From the NCBI GenBank assembly GCA_007280895.1, contig QYQN01000108.1:1-55834 (forward strand): DNA of 55,834 nt, in the 5' to 3' direction. The position numbers and the translations under genes are program-made. The notes under the pieces were generated by a model. That model saw only the letters and a program-made list of their open reading frames with translations. It was not told where the DNA came from and did no database searches. Below are positions 9,548 to 20,674 of the stretch, in pieces. Source of the stretch: Methylococcaceae bacterium (lineage in GTDB: Bacteria > Pseudomonadota > Gammaproteobacteria > Methylococcales > Methylomonadaceae). Position 1 is the stretch's first letter. Every line of letters begins with the position of its first letter.

Positions 9548-11305
9548 ATGTATTCTCAAAGTGTAAAAAAATTGATAGTGACACGTCCGCTTTCTAATCA
9601 TGCGACGTCGTTATTCGAGCGCTCTTCTTTGTTGCAACGAATTTTTTCTGCGCGTGGTGTTTATGCAGAAGAGGAGCTTGATCGCCGTTTGCTTAAATTA
9701 CCTTCACCGTGGTTATTATCAGGGATGACAACAATGGTTGAGGTATTAACACAGGCACTTGTATTGCAACAAAGAATAACCATTGTGGCTGATTTTGATG
9801 CCGATGGCGCAACCAGTTGTGCTGTGGCAATTAAAGGTTTACGTGCTTTAGGAGCGCGTTATGTTGATTTTGTTGTGCCTAATCGTTTTGAATACGGTTA
9901 TGGCTTAACTCCAGAAATTGTTGAGTTAGTTAAATTACAACATCCAGACATTATTATCACGGTGGATAATGGCATTTCTAGTATTGAGGGGGTGGCAACG
10001 GCGAATGCCTTGGGCATTAAGGTCTTAATTACTGATCATCATTTGCCTGGTAATGAACTGCCTGAGGCCGCAGCTATCGTTAATCCTAATTTACAGGATG
10101 ACCTCTTTCCTAGTAAGTCGTTAGCTGGAGTGGGGGTTATTTTTTATGTGTTGATGGCGTTACGAAGTCGCCTACGTGAAAAAAACTGGTTTACTGAGCA
10201 ACAACTTGCTGAACCAAATTTAGCGCAGTTACTTGATTTTGTAGCCTTAGGCACAGTAGCAGACGTGGTGGCATTAGATCAGACCAATCGAATTTTAGTT
10301 CATCAGGGGTTGTTGCGAATTCGTACTATGCAATGTCATCCAGGTCTCTTGGCGTTAATTACGGTGGCTGGGAAAAATCCTGCCACGCTGTCAACAAGCG
10401 ATTTAGGGTACACCATTGCCCCCCGTTTAAATGCCGCTGGGCGCATGGATACTATGGCCTTGGGTATTGAGTGTTTATTAACAGATGATCATGAACTGGC
10501 TAAGCATTCGGCATTATTATTAGATCAGTTAAATACCGAACGTCGTGAAGTTGAAGAGCAGATGAAACAGGAAGCAATGGGGTTACTGGCGGAATTACAG
10601 CTCATGGATGCTCACTATGCTTCTGCAGGCGTGTGTTTGTACAATAAGGACTGGCATCAAGGTGTTATTGGCATTTTAGCCGCGCGAATGAAAGATAAAT
10701 TACATCGTCCTGTCATTGCTTTTGCACCCGTTACGCAAGGTGCTATAGACGGCGAAATAAAAGGCTCGGCGCGTTCTATTCACGGTTTGCATATTCGTGA
10801 TGTGTTAAGTGATATTGCCACGGCTCACCCTAAAATTTTATCTAAATTTGGTGGTCATGCGATGGCCGCTGGGTTAACCATTATGCTGCATGATTATCCA
10901 GCATTTGTGTTGGCATTTAATGAGATCGTCACGCAACGCTTAAACAGTGTTGATTTAGAACAAAAAATACTCACTGATGGTGAATTAACAGAAGATGAAT
11001 TAACACTTGTTACCGCAGATGTATTGCAACAGGCGGCAACGTGGGGGCAAACCTTTCCAGAGCCTTTATTTCATGGGGTATTTGACGTTATTCAAGTGCG
11101 GATTGTTGGGCAACGGCATTTGAAATTTGTATTACGTCAACCAAAAGGGCATGTTTTAATCGATGCGATTGCTTTTTTTGTGGACCAAACTGAGCAATGG
11201 CTAGGGCTAAGACAAATTAAGGCAGTGTATAAACTAGAAGCTAATGAATACCGTGGTCAGCGTCAGGTACAGTTGCTAATCAGTTATGTAGAAAAAATTA
11301 TATAA
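9548..11305 (+). CDS. recJ: Single-stranded-DNA-specific exonuclease RecJ
   Basis: 585 aa from the ATG at 9548 (MYSQSVKKLIVTRPL). The track start at 9485 is less likely because it lies inside a TATAAT sequence and adds 21 residues atypical of RecJ. DHH-family motifs are present: TIVADFDADGATSC (motif I), TVDNG and LITDHHLPG (motif III), followed by the DHHA1 region with GKFGGHAMAAG-type sequence (KFGGHAMAAGLTI). The protein degrades single-stranded DNA 5' to 3' in recombination, mismatch and base-excision repair. E. coli RecJ is 577 aa. It ends against a hairpin shared with the convergent parvulin gene. Confidence 0.95.
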   Translation: MYSQSVKKLIVTRPLSNHATSLFERSSLLQRIFSARGVYAEEELDRRLLKLPSPWLLSGMTTMVEVLTQALVLQQRITIVADFDADGATSCAVAIKGLRALGARYVDFVVPNRFEYGYGLTPEIVELVKLQHPDIIITVDNGISSIEGVATANALGIKVLITDHHLPGNELPEAAAIVNPNLQDDLFPSKSLAGVGVIFYVLMALRSRLREKNWFTEQQLAEPNLAQLLDFVALGTVADVVALDQTNRILVHQGLLRIRTMQCHPGLLALITVAGKNPATLSTSDLGYTIAPRLNAAGRMDTMALGIECLLTDDHELAKHSALLLDQLNTERREVEEQMKQEAMGLLAELQLMDAHYASAGVCLYNKDWHQGVIGILAARMKDKLHRPVIAFAPVTQGAIDGEIKGSARSIHGLHIRDVLSDIATAHPKILSKFGGHAMAAGLTIMLHDYPAFVLAFNEIVTQRLNSVDLEQKILTDGELTEDELTLVTADVLQQAATWGQTFPEPLFHGVFDVIQVRIVGQRHLKFVLRQPKGHVLIDAIAFFVDQTEQWLGLRQIKAVYKLEANEYRGQRQVQLLISYVEKII

Positions 11306-11308
11306 AAA

Positions 11309-11331
11309 AAAGGGCGATTAACTCGCCCTTT
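11309..11331. terminator. Bidirectional terminator between recJ and the parvulin gene
   Basis: AAAGGGCGA-TTAAC-TCGCCCTTT forms a perfect 9-bp stem. On the minus strand it runs into a T-tract, giving a good terminator for the parvulin operon. On the plus strand the stem follows recJ directly, but the T-run is short. Confidence 0.85.
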
Positions 11332-11364
11332 GCACAACTTATAGTTATAAATGCGGGCGTTGGC

Positions 11365-12408
11365 TTAGTGCTTTTTTTCTTCTTTTTTAGCTTTTTCTGC
11401 TGGTTTTTCAGCAGGTGTTTTTTCTTCTATTACGGCTGCTTTTTCTTCTACTGCTTGTGTAGTTTCAGTAGTTGCTTCTTCAGGGATAGCTTCTTCAGGT
11501 AGTGCTGGTGCAATTTCAGCCGGTGCTTCTTGGACTTTAGCAGGCTCATCTTTTAAAGGAACTAAGATTTCAACTTTTGCTTCTTTGCGTAAGTTTTCAA
11601 TCATTGTTTGCAATTTTTTACGTTGCAAGAAAGGGGTTAGCTGTTCTTTAACTGCTTCCAAGGGTGGTGGTGTTTGCGGACGTGAATCTTCTCTTAAAAT
11701 AATGTGCCAGCCAAATTGAGTTTGTACCGGTGCAGTTGTGTATTTACCTTTCTCTAATGCCATGACTGCTTTTGAAAAAGGCTCAACCATTTGACTGGCA
11801 ACAAACCAACCTAAGTCACCACCATTTTGTGATTCTTTGCCATCTAATGAATTTTTATCTGCTAATTTAGCAAAGTCAGCACCTTTGTCTAATTCAGCAA
11901 GCAATTTTTTAGCTTCAGCTTCAGTTTTTACTAAAATGTGTCGCGCTTTGTATTCAATCGCTTTTTCACCCGCAACTTTAGTGTCATATTCTGCTTTAAC
12001 TTCAGCATCAGTAACGGGGTTATTTTTCATAAATTCTTGGACCTCAGCCTGAGTCAAAATTGATTTTTTTGCATCATCAACATTTGCCAAGACTTCAGGT
12101 GTTTTATCAAGATTCTTCTTTTCAGCATCTTGCACCAACAATTCACGTTGAATTAATTCTTCAATTAATTTTTCTTTTGGAATACTTTGACCTTGACCAC
12201 GCATAGCAATTTCTTTTTCAAGATTTGCTAAGGTACTTTTAGGAATATATTTGCCATTTACTGAGGCAATCGCATCTGCTTTATCAACAACAGGCGCTGC
12301 TGTTGATGTTGCAGCAGCAGGTGCAGCTGTGTTGGGTAATTTTTGATCGCAACCTACGGCAATAAGACTTGTGCCTATAACCAGTAAGGGAATATATGCT
12401 TTTTTCAT
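11365..12408 (-). CDS. Parvulin-type peptidylprolyl isomerase lipoprotein
   Basis: 347 aa from the ATG at 12408, which has GGAAA upstream; the track start adds 18 residues that overlap bolA. The N-terminus MKKAYIPLLVIGTSLIAVGC is a signal peptide with a lipobox cysteine, so it is a lipoprotein. A SurA/PrsA-like N-domain (PKEKLIEELIQRELLVQDAEKK) precedes the PpiC rotamase domain (YKARHILVKTEAEAKKLLAEL, GGDLGWFVASQMVEPF, TQFGWHIILRED). The C-terminus is a low-complexity Ala/Glu/Pro/Lys tail of about 70 residues. It should help fold exported proteins. It is last in the yciB-yciI-bolA operon, 13 bp after bolA. Confidence 0.92.
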   Translation of the reverse strand: MKKAYIPLLVIGTSLIAVGCDQKLPNTAAPAAATSTAAPVVDKADAIASVNGKYIPKSTLANLEKEIAMRGQGQSIPKEKLIEELIQRELLVQDAEKKNLDKTPEVLANVDDAKKSILTQAEVQEFMKNNPVTDAEVKAEYDTKVAGEKAIEYKARHILVKTEAEAKKLLAELDKGADFAKLADKNSLDGKESQNGGDLGWFVASQMVEPFSKAVMALEKGKYTTAPVQTQFGWHIILREDSRPQTPPPLEAVKEQLTPFLQRKKLQTMIENLRKEAKVEILVPLKDEPAKVQEAPAEIAPALPEEAIPEEATTETTQAVEEKAAVIEEKTPAEKPAEKAKKEEKKH

Positions 12409-12421
12409 GTGTTTATTTCCT

Positions 12422-12685
12422 TTATTTTTCAGAGGGTGAGAGAGCATTAATGCCAAGGGCATGAATTTGTTGTTTCATCAAGTCACCAAGTGCTTGATAA
12501 ATTAGTTGATGCCGTTGTACGGCAGATTTTCCTTCAAACGCGTCAGCGACAATAGTGACATGGTAATGACCGCCACCAGCACGCGCACCAGCGTGACCGG
12601 CATGAGCCGCACTACTATCAATAATTTCCAGAATTTCTGGTGTAAAGGCAAGCGTTAAACTTTGTTTAATGAGTTCAGTAGTCAT
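12422..12685 (-). CDS. BolA family protein
   Basis: 87 aa. It matches the BolA/IbaG fold: a first helix ([21 protein letters not shown]), a Gly/His-rich loop ([27 protein letters not shown] in pieces) and the closing [27 protein letters not shown]. BolA proteins pair with monothiol glutaredoxins to handle [2Fe-2S] clusters or act as regulators. The start overlaps the yciI stop as ATGA, so the two are translationally coupled. Confidence 0.93.
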   Translation of the reverse strand: MTTELIKQSLTLAFTPEILEIIDSSAAHAGHAGARAGGGHYHVTIVADAFEGKSAVQRHQLIYQALGDLMKQQIHALGINALSPSEK

Positions 12686-12984
12686 TGTGGAAAAATTTGT
12701 TTAAAGGGTTTAACAGTGACGCGAGCAAAAACGCCCGCAATGAAATATGGATCAGTATTTGCCCAGTGCTCAGCAGCGCTAAGCTCTGAAAACTCAGCAA
12801 CAATTAAACTACCGGTAAAGCCTGCATCACCAGGGTGATTGGAATCAATGGCAGGAAAGGGGCCAGCAAGGACTAATTTTCCTGCATCTTGCAGGTCTTG
12901 AAGGCGCGCTATATGTGCTGGTCTTACTGACATACGTAGGGTCAAGCTATTATCAACATCTTCACTTATGATGGCGTAAAGCAT
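12682..12984 (-). CDS. yciI: YciI family protein
   Basis: 100 aa from the ATG at 12984 ([18 protein letters not shown]), preceded by GGAG; the track start adds 17 residues inside yciB. The YciI ferredoxin-like fold is visible as [50 protein letters not shown] and a conserved His near the start of that block. The family's enzymatic role is unclear, and the conserved His/Asp pair suggests catalysis. It is linked to yciB in many proteobacteria, as here. Confidence 0.92.
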   Translation of the reverse strand: MLYAIISEDVDNSLTLRMSVRPAHIARLQDLQDAGKLVLAGPFPAIDSNHPGDAGFTGSLIVAEFSELSAAEHWANTDPYFIAGVFARVTVKPFKQIFPQ

Positions 12985-12985
12985 G

Positions 12986-13522
12986 TTATTTCTCCGATTG
13001 GGGAATATATTTATATAAAAAAAACATTTGAGCAACTATAAAAATAACCAGCAAACCTGGCACACCAAAGGTTTTAAAGGTCACCCATTCATCTGTAGAA
13101 AAATTGTACATGACGTATAAATTGATAAAACCTACACTCATAAAAAAACTGGCCCATAGCAGATTTAAGCGTTTCCAAACATTGTCTGGCAAACTAATAT
13201 TGGCTGACATAATGCGCTCTACAAAAGGTTTGTTACCGATAAATTGACTACCTAAAAAAGCCAGACCAAATAACCACTCAATGATCGAAAGCTTCCATTT
13301 GATAAATTGTTCATCTTGTAAATATAAGGTTGCACCGCCCATGATAATGATTAAACCTAGGGTTATCCATTGCATGGTTTCCACTTTACGATAGCGAAAC
13401 CACGTATAGGTAACGTGCAATAGGGTGGCAATCATCACGACCGCAGTTGCCACGTAAATATCGTAAAATTTATAGGCGATAAAAAATAGCAGGACAGGAA
13501 TAAAATCTAAGGCTTGTTTCAT
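12986..13522 (-). CDS. yciB: Inner membrane protein YciB (septation protein A family)
   Basis: 178 aa with about five membrane helices. Family features include the start [20 protein letters not shown], the central [25 protein letters not shown], and [24 protein letters not shown]. The family (YciB/IspA) affects cell-envelope integrity and septation. It heads the yciB-yciI-bolA-parvulin block, and a small unknown gene lies 17 bp upstream. Confidence 0.95.
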   Translation of the reverse strand: MKQALDFIPVLLFFIAYKFYDIYVATAVVMIATLLHVTYTWFRYRKVETMQWITLGLIIIMGGATLYLQDEQFIKWKLSIIEWLFGLAFLGSQFIGNKPFVERIMSANISLPDNVWKRLNLLWASFFMSVGFINLYVMYNFSTDEWVTFKTFGVPGLLVIFIVAQMFFLYKYIPQSEK

Positions 13523-13539
13523 GAGAAAAATACTTAATA

Positions 13540-13854
13540 TTAAGCGTAGACATCGACGCTTGAAAGGAGAGAATCAGAAGTTTGAAAGGGTTGAGTTAAA
13601 AAACGTTGATAAGCATTCAGGGCGTTACGCGTGTTTTTATCAGTAGGTTGATAGTGTTCAGTTGAGTTAGCGGAATTATCACGGACAGGAGCAGTAGCTG
13701 AAACCTGTTCTACCTTGGCGGCATTAGGGATTGCATTGCCACGGGTATTATTGACTTGAGTTGGCTCAGATGGTGAAGTCGCACGGTTTTTAGTGGCAGA
13801 CTGATGCGTCAGTCTGGCCGGCGTTATGGTCAATGATGAACTGTGAATTCTCAT
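13540..13854 (-). CDS. Small uncharacterised protein, low-complexity with an ordered C-terminus
   Basis: 104 aa, not assigned. The first 70 residues are rich in Ser, Thr, Asn and Pro and look disordered. The last 30 (NTRNALNAYQRFLTQPFQ then DSLLSSVDVYA) look helical and end in a short hydrophobic tail. There is no signal peptide. It sits 17 bp upstream of yciB on the same strand, so it may be the first gene of that operon. The ordered tail suggests a real protein rather than chance coding. Confidence 0.55.
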   Translation of the reverse strand: MRIHSSSLTITPARLTHQSATKNRATSPSEPTQVNNTRGNAIPNAAKVEQVSATAPVRDNSANSTEHYQPTDKNTRNALNAYQRFLTQPFQTSDSLLSSVDVYA

Positions 13855-14270
13855 GAAATTACCAATTAAATCCCAAAATTGATGAGTTAAACATACTGAT
13901 TAATGATAAACGGCATTATAACTTACGTGGTGTTACGATTAAAGAATCAGCCAGCACCCTAAGTTACGTGCATTTTAACGTAATATTGCAAACTCACCAT
14001 AATTAAACAAAAGATGAGGTGTAAGTATACCGCTGGTATTAGCCTTGTTAAGGGTAAAATAAATTTTTTAAACAGGGTGTTAGCTTTTAAATTCAGTTAT
14101 TTATCGCCCTCATGGTTAATCTCACTGTACTTAATTAAGTGGTGTGATGAATGTTTAACGAAGAGGTTACCTGACAGTATGGTTTTTTGTTATGTCCTTG
14201 AAATTAAATTTTTATGCCCCACCTATTAAAAATAGACCTAAAAAACACCTACGTTACGATGGAGAAAAGT
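13855..14270. other. Divergent intergenic region upstream of the DUF1244-hrcA operon
   Basis: About 415 bp. It contains a bulged inverted repeat at 13919-13966 (TAACTTA-cgt-GGTG against CACC-c-TAAGTTA) and several TTACG words between 13922 and 13985. The 71-codon ORF at 14014-14229 looks spurious. No CIRCE element was seen. Confidence 0.6.
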
Positions 14271-14564
14271 ATGCAAGATGCCACACAAACTGAGTTAGAC
14301 GCAGCCGTTTTTAGACGTTTGCTGGTTCACTTACAAAGTCATCCAGACATACAAAATATTGAGTTAATGAATCTTGCTGACTTTTGTCGGAATTGTTTAG
14401 CTAAGTGGTATGTTGAGGCGGCTCAGGAAAAAGAATTGGCGATAGATTATGAAACAGCGAGAGAAAAAATTTACGGAATGCCTTATGCGCAATGGAAAGA
14501 TACTTACCAACAAGAAGCTACGCAAGAGCAATTAGCATTATTTACGGCGAAACAAGCTAATTGA
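14271..14564 (+). CDS. DUF1244 family protein
   Basis: 97 aa from the ATG at 14271, which has GGAG six bases upstream; earlier in-frame ATGs at 14214 and 14259 lack a site. The sequence follows the DUF1244 pattern: AAVFRRLLVHLQSHPDIQNIELMNLADFCRNCLAKWY in pieces, then a YGMPYAQWKDTYQQEAT end. It is a small all-helical cytoplasmic family of unknown function. hrcA begins 37 bp downstream, so it is probably the first gene of the heat-shock operon here. Confidence 0.85.
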   Translation: MQDATQTELDAAVFRRLLVHLQSHPDIQNIELMNLADFCRNCLAKWYVEAAQEKELAIDYETAREKIYGMPYAQWKDTYQQEATQEQLALFTAKQAN

Positions 14565-14601
14565 TTAGCTATCTTCGTGAGACGACCAAAAGGTTAAATT
14601 T

Positions 14602-15660
14602 GTGAACCAAAATTTTCACCATCTTAATGAACGCTCCTTACAGTTACTAAAAACCTTGGTTGAGCGTTATATCTCAGATGGTCAGCCAGTAGGATCGCGT
14701 GCCTTATCAAAAGATTCAGAATTAAAACTTAGCCCAGCTACCATTCGAAATGTCATGGCTGATTTAGAAGATTTAGGGCTAGTGCATTCGCTGCATACTT
14801 CTTCTGGTCGGGTACCTACCATTACCGGCTATCGTTTATTTGTTGACACATTAGTCACCGTTAAGCCCTTAGACGAGCAAGTATTAGTACGCATGCAAGA
14901 AGGGTTATCTGCCACGAACGATGCGAATGATATGCTGGGTGCAGCATCAAAATTACTTGCTGAACTGACTCAAATGGCCGGAGTTGTCACCTTGCCGCGT
15001 CATGAAATTGTCTGTTTACGCCATATTGAGTTTTTGCCTTTATCCCATAATCGTGTCTTAGTTATTTTTGTCACTAATGAACAGGAAGTTCATAACAAAA
15101 TTATTCATACGGTGAAAGAATTTTCAGTGACTGATTTACAACACGCCGCAAATTACCTTAATACCCATTATTCAGGTCGCAGTTTGGAGTATTTACGCAC
15201 GTCGCTGATTAAAGAAATGCAGTTTGATCAACAGCATCTCAATGAAGGCATGTTAGAGGTTATTAAAATGGCGCATGAAAGCTTTGATCAAGATAAAACT
15301 AAAGAAGATTATATTTTGGCAGGTGAAACTAATTTAATGGGGTTTTCAGAATTAGCCACGACAGAGCGTTTAAAAACACTCTTTGAAGCCTTTAATCAAA
15401 AACAAGGCGTCATTCATTTATTAGACCAATGTATGAAAACAGAAGGTGTGCAAATCTTCATTGGTGAAGAATCGGGTTATCAAGCATTTGATCATTGCAG
15501 TTTGGTGACTTCAGCATACTCGGTAGACAATGAAGTAGTAGGCGTGCTGGGAGTCATTGGTCCAACCAGAATGGCGTATGAAAAAATTATTCCTTATGTG
15601 GATGTCACGGCAAAATTATTAGGTGCTGCCTTGAATCCAAAATCACCACCCCCATTTTAG
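14602..15660 (+). CDS. hrcA: Heat-inducible transcription repressor HrcA
   Basis: 352 aa with a GTG start. An N-terminal winged helix is visible (LNERSLQLLKTLVERYISDG, SPATIRNVMADLEDLGL, HTSSGRVPTITGYRLFVD). The GAF-like effector domain and the HrcA C-terminal signature follow (VIGPTRMAYEKIIPYVD). HrcA represses chaperone genes at CIRCE operators and needs GroEL to fold. I see no CIRCE (TTAGCACTC-N9-GAGTGCTAA) in this window, so its targets probably include groESL elsewhere. grpE starts 31 bp downstream. Confidence 0.96.
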   Translation: MNQNFHHLNERSLQLLKTLVERYISDGQPVGSRALSKDSELKLSPATIRNVMADLEDLGLVHSLHTSSGRVPTITGYRLFVDTLVTVKPLDEQVLVRMQEGLSATNDANDMLGAASKLLAELTQMAGVVTLPRHEIVCLRHIEFLPLSHNRVLVIFVTNEQEVHNKIIHTVKEFSVTDLQHAANYLNTHYSGRSLEYLRTSLIKEMQFDQQHLNEGMLEVIKMAHESFDQDKTKEDYILAGETNLMGFSELATTERLKTLFEAFNQKQGVIHLLDQCMKTEGVQIFIGEESGYQAFDHCSLVTSAYSVDNEVVGVLGVIGPTRMAYEKIIPYVDVTAKLLGAALNPKSPPPF

Positions 15661-15691
15661 GGGACTTAACCAACAGCCAAGGTATAGAGAA

Positions 15692-16318
15692 ATGACGACT
15701 GAGCAGGAAAATATAATAAGCGGTATTGACGAAGAAACAACGATGCACGAGCCGCTTGAAAGCGAGGTAAGCGCAGATAATGTAATCAATGAACAGGCTG
15801 AACACACTGAAATTATCGAGCATGAATATACAATAGACGAATTAAAACAAGAGCTTGCTATTGAAAAATCAAAGGCTACCGAGCATTGGGAAAAAGTGTT
15901 GCGCATTCAAGCAGACATGGATAACTTGAAAAAAAGAACTAAAAAAGACTTAGAAGATGCACATAAGTTTGCTTTAACCAATTTTGCTAAAGAATTATTG
16001 CCCGTATTAGATAGTTTAGTGTTGGGATTACATGCCGCCAATGGCGACAGTGACGAAGTAAACAAATTTCGCCAAGGCAGTGAATTAACCATTAAACAAT
16101 TTGAATCTGCGTTAGCAAGATTTAATATTGAAACGATTGATCCAGTCGGTCAACTGTTTAATGCCGAGCATCATCAAGCCATGGCAATGCAGGAAGTAGA
16201 AGGCGCTGCTCCCAATACAGTGGTCAATGTATTTCAAAAAGGCTACTTACTTAATGGTCGATTATTACGTCCTGCAATGGTCGTGGTGGCAAAAACCAGT
16301 ATTGATACACAGGCTTAA
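15692..16318 (+). CDS. grpE: Nucleotide exchange factor GrpE
   Basis: 208 aa. An acidic N-terminus leads into a long coiled coil (IDELKQELAIEKSKATEHWEKVLRIQADMDNLKKR in pieces), and the beta-rich head has the conserved FNAEHHQAM and NVFQKGYLLNGRLLRPAMVVVAK. It releases ADP from DnaK and works as a homodimer. It lies in the hrcA-grpE-dnaK-dnaJ cluster. Confidence 0.97.
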   Translation: MTTEQENIISGIDEETTMHEPLESEVSADNVINEQAEHTEIIEHEYTIDELKQELAIEKSKATEHWEKVLRIQADMDNLKKRTKKDLEDAHKFALTNFAKELLPVLDSLVLGLHAANGDSDEVNKFRQGSELTIKQFESALARFNIETIDPVGQLFNAEHHQAMAMQEVEGAAPNTVVNVFQKGYLLNGRLLRPAMVVVAKTSIDTQA

Positions 16319-16327
16319 CGTTAAAAG

Positions 16328-16356
16328 CTTGAAATCAAAAAAAACGACCCTATTAT
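16328..16356 (+). promoter_or_regulatory. Candidate sigma-32 promoter of dnaK
   Basis: CTTGAAA (16328-16334), then 13 bases, then CCCTATTAT (16348-16356). This matches the heat-shock consensus CTTGAAA-N12-14-CCCCATNT except at one or two bases. The predicted start is about 40 bases before the dnaK ATG. It would let dnaK rise with heat independently of the upstream hrcA promoter. Confidence 0.75.
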
Positions 16357-16402
16357 CGGGTTAAGTATTTACATTTTATAATTGTCAAGTTTGGAGAATT
16401 CA

Positions 16403-18322
16403 ATGGCTAAAATAATTGGTATAGATTTAGGAACAACAAACTCATGTGTTGCAGTATTGGAAAATGGCGTAGCGCGTGTTATTGAAAACAGTGAAGGTGC
16501 GCGTACTACCCCTTCAATTATTGCCTTCACCAGTGATGATGAGGTGTTAGTTGGGCAATCAGCAAAACGTCAAGCAGTCACTAATCCAACCAATACACTG
16601 TTTGCTATCAAACGATTAATTGGTCGTCGCTTTAAAGATGATGCAGTGCAAAAAGATATTAAAATGGTGCCTTATCATATTGTCGAAGCTGAAAACGGTG
16701 ACGCATGGGTTGAAGTCCACAATAAAAAAATGGCCGCACCTGAGATTTCTGCTCGCGTTTTAATGAAATTAAAAAAAGATGCAGAAGCGTATTTAGGGGA
16801 AACCGTTACTGAAGCAGTTATTACCGTGCCTGCTTATTTTAATGATTCACAGCGTCAAGCCACTAAAGATGCTGGGCGTATTGCCGGCTTAGAAGTTAAA
16901 CGTATCATCAATGAGCCAACAGCATCGGCGCTTGCGTTTGGTATGGATAAACCTAAAGGCGATACTAAAATCGCAGTCTATGATTTAGGTGGCGGTACCT
17001 TTGATATTTCAATCATTGAAATAGCTGAAATAGATGGTGAACATCAGTTTGAAGTGTTATCAACTAATGGTGATACATTCCTAGGCGGCGAAGATTTTGA
17101 TTCACGTATTATTGAATTTCTTGCAAGTGAATTTAAAAAAGAAAGTAGCGTAGACCTTCATAAAGATCCTTTAGCTTTACAACGCTTAAAAGAAGCGGCT
17201 GAAAAAGCTAAAATCGAATTATCATCAAGTCAACAAACAGATGTTAACTTACCTTATATTACCGCTGACGCTTCAGGACCAAAACATTTAAACGTTAAAT
17301 TGACCCGTTCAAAATTAGAAGCCTTAGTTGAAGAGTTAATTAATCGCACTAAAGGCCCTTGTGAAATGGCGTTGAAAGACGCGGGCTTATCAGCAAGCGA
17401 AATTAATGATGTTATTTTAGTGGGTGGGCAAACAAGAATGCCTAAAGTGCAAGAAATGGTTAAAAGCATTTTTGGCCAAGAACCACGCAAAGATGTCAAC
17501 CCTGATGAAGCCGTAGCATTAGGTGCAGCCATTCAAGCGGGTGTATTAGGTGGTGAAGTAAAAGATGTGTTGTTATTGGATGTTATTCCCTTGTCATTGG
17601 GTATTGAAACAATGGGCGGTGTGATGACAAAACTAATTGAAAAAAATACCACCATTCCTACCAATGCTTCACAAGTTTTTTCTACAGCTGATGATAATCA
17701 AACGGCGGTTACTGTGCATGTGTTACAAGGTGAGCGCGAAAAAGCGTCTGCCAATAAATCTTTGGGACGTTTTGATTTAGCCGACATTCCACCTGCACCA
17801 CGTGGTATTCCACAAGTTGAAGTAGCCTTTGATATCGATGCAAATGGCATTTTAAATGTTTCAGCAAAAGATAAAGCAACCGGTAAAAAACAATCAATTA
17901 TTATCAAAGCCTCAAGTGGATTATCAGACGATGAAGTGCAACGTATGATTAAAGACGCCGAAGCCCATGCTGATGAAGATCGTAAATTAACTGAGTTAGT
18001 TCACGCAAGAAACCATGCTGAAGGCATGATTCATGCGACTGAAAAATCAGTAAAAGAATTTGCTGAGCAAATGGATTCAGAAGAAAGAACAGCCATTGAA
18101 AATGCAATTAATGCCTTAAAAGACGTTCTTAAAACTGAAGATAAAGAGGCAATCGATGCTAAAACGAACGAGTTGACTGAATTATCAGGTAAACTAGCCG
18201 AACGTATGTATGCACAAAAAGACAATGCTGAGGCTGATAATGCCGAGCATGCTTCTGCATCACATGCTAGCGATGATGGCGTTGTCGATGCTGAATTTGA
18301 AGAAGTTAAAGAAGACAAATAA
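16403..18322 (+). CDS. dnaK: Chaperone protein DnaK (Hsp70)
   Basis: 639 aa from the ATG at 16403, which follows GGAG; the track start adds seven residues. The nucleotide-binding domain begins [21 protein letters not shown] and contains [16 protein letters not shown] and [14 protein letters not shown]. The substrate-binding domain contains [17 protein letters not shown]. The C-terminus ends [11 protein letters not shown], the usual Hsp70 tail. It folds and refolds proteins with DnaJ and GrpE. A sigma-32-like promoter precedes it and a GC-rich hairpin follows. Confidence 0.98.
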   Translation: MAKIIGIDLGTTNSCVAVLENGVARVIENSEGARTTPSIIAFTSDDEVLVGQSAKRQAVTNPTNTLFAIKRLIGRRFKDDAVQKDIKMVPYHIVEAENGDAWVEVHNKKMAAPEISARVLMKLKKDAEAYLGETVTEAVITVPAYFNDSQRQATKDAGRIAGLEVKRIINEPTASALAFGMDKPKGDTKIAVYDLGGGTFDISIIEIAEIDGEHQFEVLSTNGDTFLGGEDFDSRIIEFLASEFKKESSVDLHKDPLALQRLKEAAEKAKIELSSSQQTDVNLPYITADASGPKHLNVKLTRSKLEALVEELINRTKGPCEMALKDAGLSASEINDVILVGGQTRMPKVQEMVKSIFGQEPRKDVNPDEAVALGAAIQAGVLGGEVKDVLLLDVIPLSLGIETMGGVMTKLIEKNTTIPTNASQVFSTADDNQTAVTVHVLQGEREKASANKSLGRFDLADIPPAPRGIPQVEVAFDIDANGILNVSAKDKATGKKQSIIIKASSGLSDDEVQRMIKDAEAHADEDRKLTELVHARNHAEGMIHATEKSVKEFAEQMDSEERTAIENAINALKDVLKTEDKEAIDAKTNELTELSGKLAERMYAQKDNAEADNAEHASASHASDDGVVDAEFEEVKEDK

Positions 18323-18355
18323 CTTTCAATAGTTGAGTCAACGTTTTATTTCCAG

Positions 18356-18383
18356 AATGGGAGCGGGATTAGCCGCTCCCATT
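18356..18383 (+). terminator. Hairpin after dnaK
   Basis: AATGGGAGCGG pairs perfectly with CCGCTCCCATT over a 6-base loop. There is no T-run after it, so it may act as an mRNA-stabilising or attenuating structure rather than a full terminator. Confidence 0.7.
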
Positions 18384-18419
18384 ACTACTCATAATGTTAA
18401 AAAGATAGTCCCTAATTTT

Positions 18420-18490
18420 GGCTACCAACTTAAAGCAGGACACGATTAAAGGTTAAGCCTTGTTCTGTGTCTCGTGTTAAGTTGGTAGCC
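18420..18490. mobile_element. 71-bp MITE with perfect TIRs and target duplication
   Basis: GGCTACCAACTTAA (18420-18433) and TTAAGTTGGTAGCC (18477-18490) are perfect 14-bp terminal inverted repeats. CTAATTTT stands directly before (18412-18419) and directly after (18491-18498), a perfect 8-bp target duplication. There is no coding capacity. It is related to the 124-bp element at 2484-2607. Confidence 0.88.
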
Positions 18491-18623
18491 CTAATTTTCA
18501 AATGGGGTAACACGTTATGCACGCATGCTTTACTTATTATCAGTACATTGTTTGCATTGATTTCCCTTTGAATCTTTTATAACTCAACTCACCTCCCTAT
18601 CTAACAAGAGTTAATACTAAGTC

Positions 18624-20563
<1,940 letters not shown>

Positions 20564-20617
20564 TACACTGAAATTATTAAAGGCTTTAGTCAGCGTTTAG
20601 ATAATTTTAGTTGCTAT

Positions 20618-20653
20618 AAAAAAGGGGAAGCACGAGTGCTATCCCCTTTTTTT
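20618..20653. terminator. Terminator between dapB and the exported unknown protein
   Basis: AAAAAAGGGGA-aGCAC-GA-GTGC-TaTCCCCTTTTTT folds into a nearly continuous stem ending in a T-run on either strand, so it can serve both convergent genes. Confidence 0.9.
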
Positions 20654-20674
20654 ATGTCAATTTAGCGTAGTTGA

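Larger units (their letters stand above)
18323..18623. other. dnaK-dnaJ intergenic region with MITE insertion
   Basis: 301 bp, long for dnaK-dnaJ, which are often close together. It holds a hairpin (18356-18383), the 71-bp MITE (18420-18490) and an AT-rich stretch before dnaJ with a possible TTGATT-N15-TATAAC promoter near 18559. Confidence 0.7.

Noticed and set aside
14014-14229. 71-codon ORF upstream of the DUF1244 gene
   Set aside because: No ribosome site, no recognisable composition or motif, and it lies in a likely promoter region.
20618-20653. GCAC...GTGC within an inverted repeat, considered as a CIRCE operator
   Set aside because: It lacks the TTAGCACTC-N9-GAGTGCTAA spacing and has the T-run of an intrinsic terminator at a convergent gene junction.
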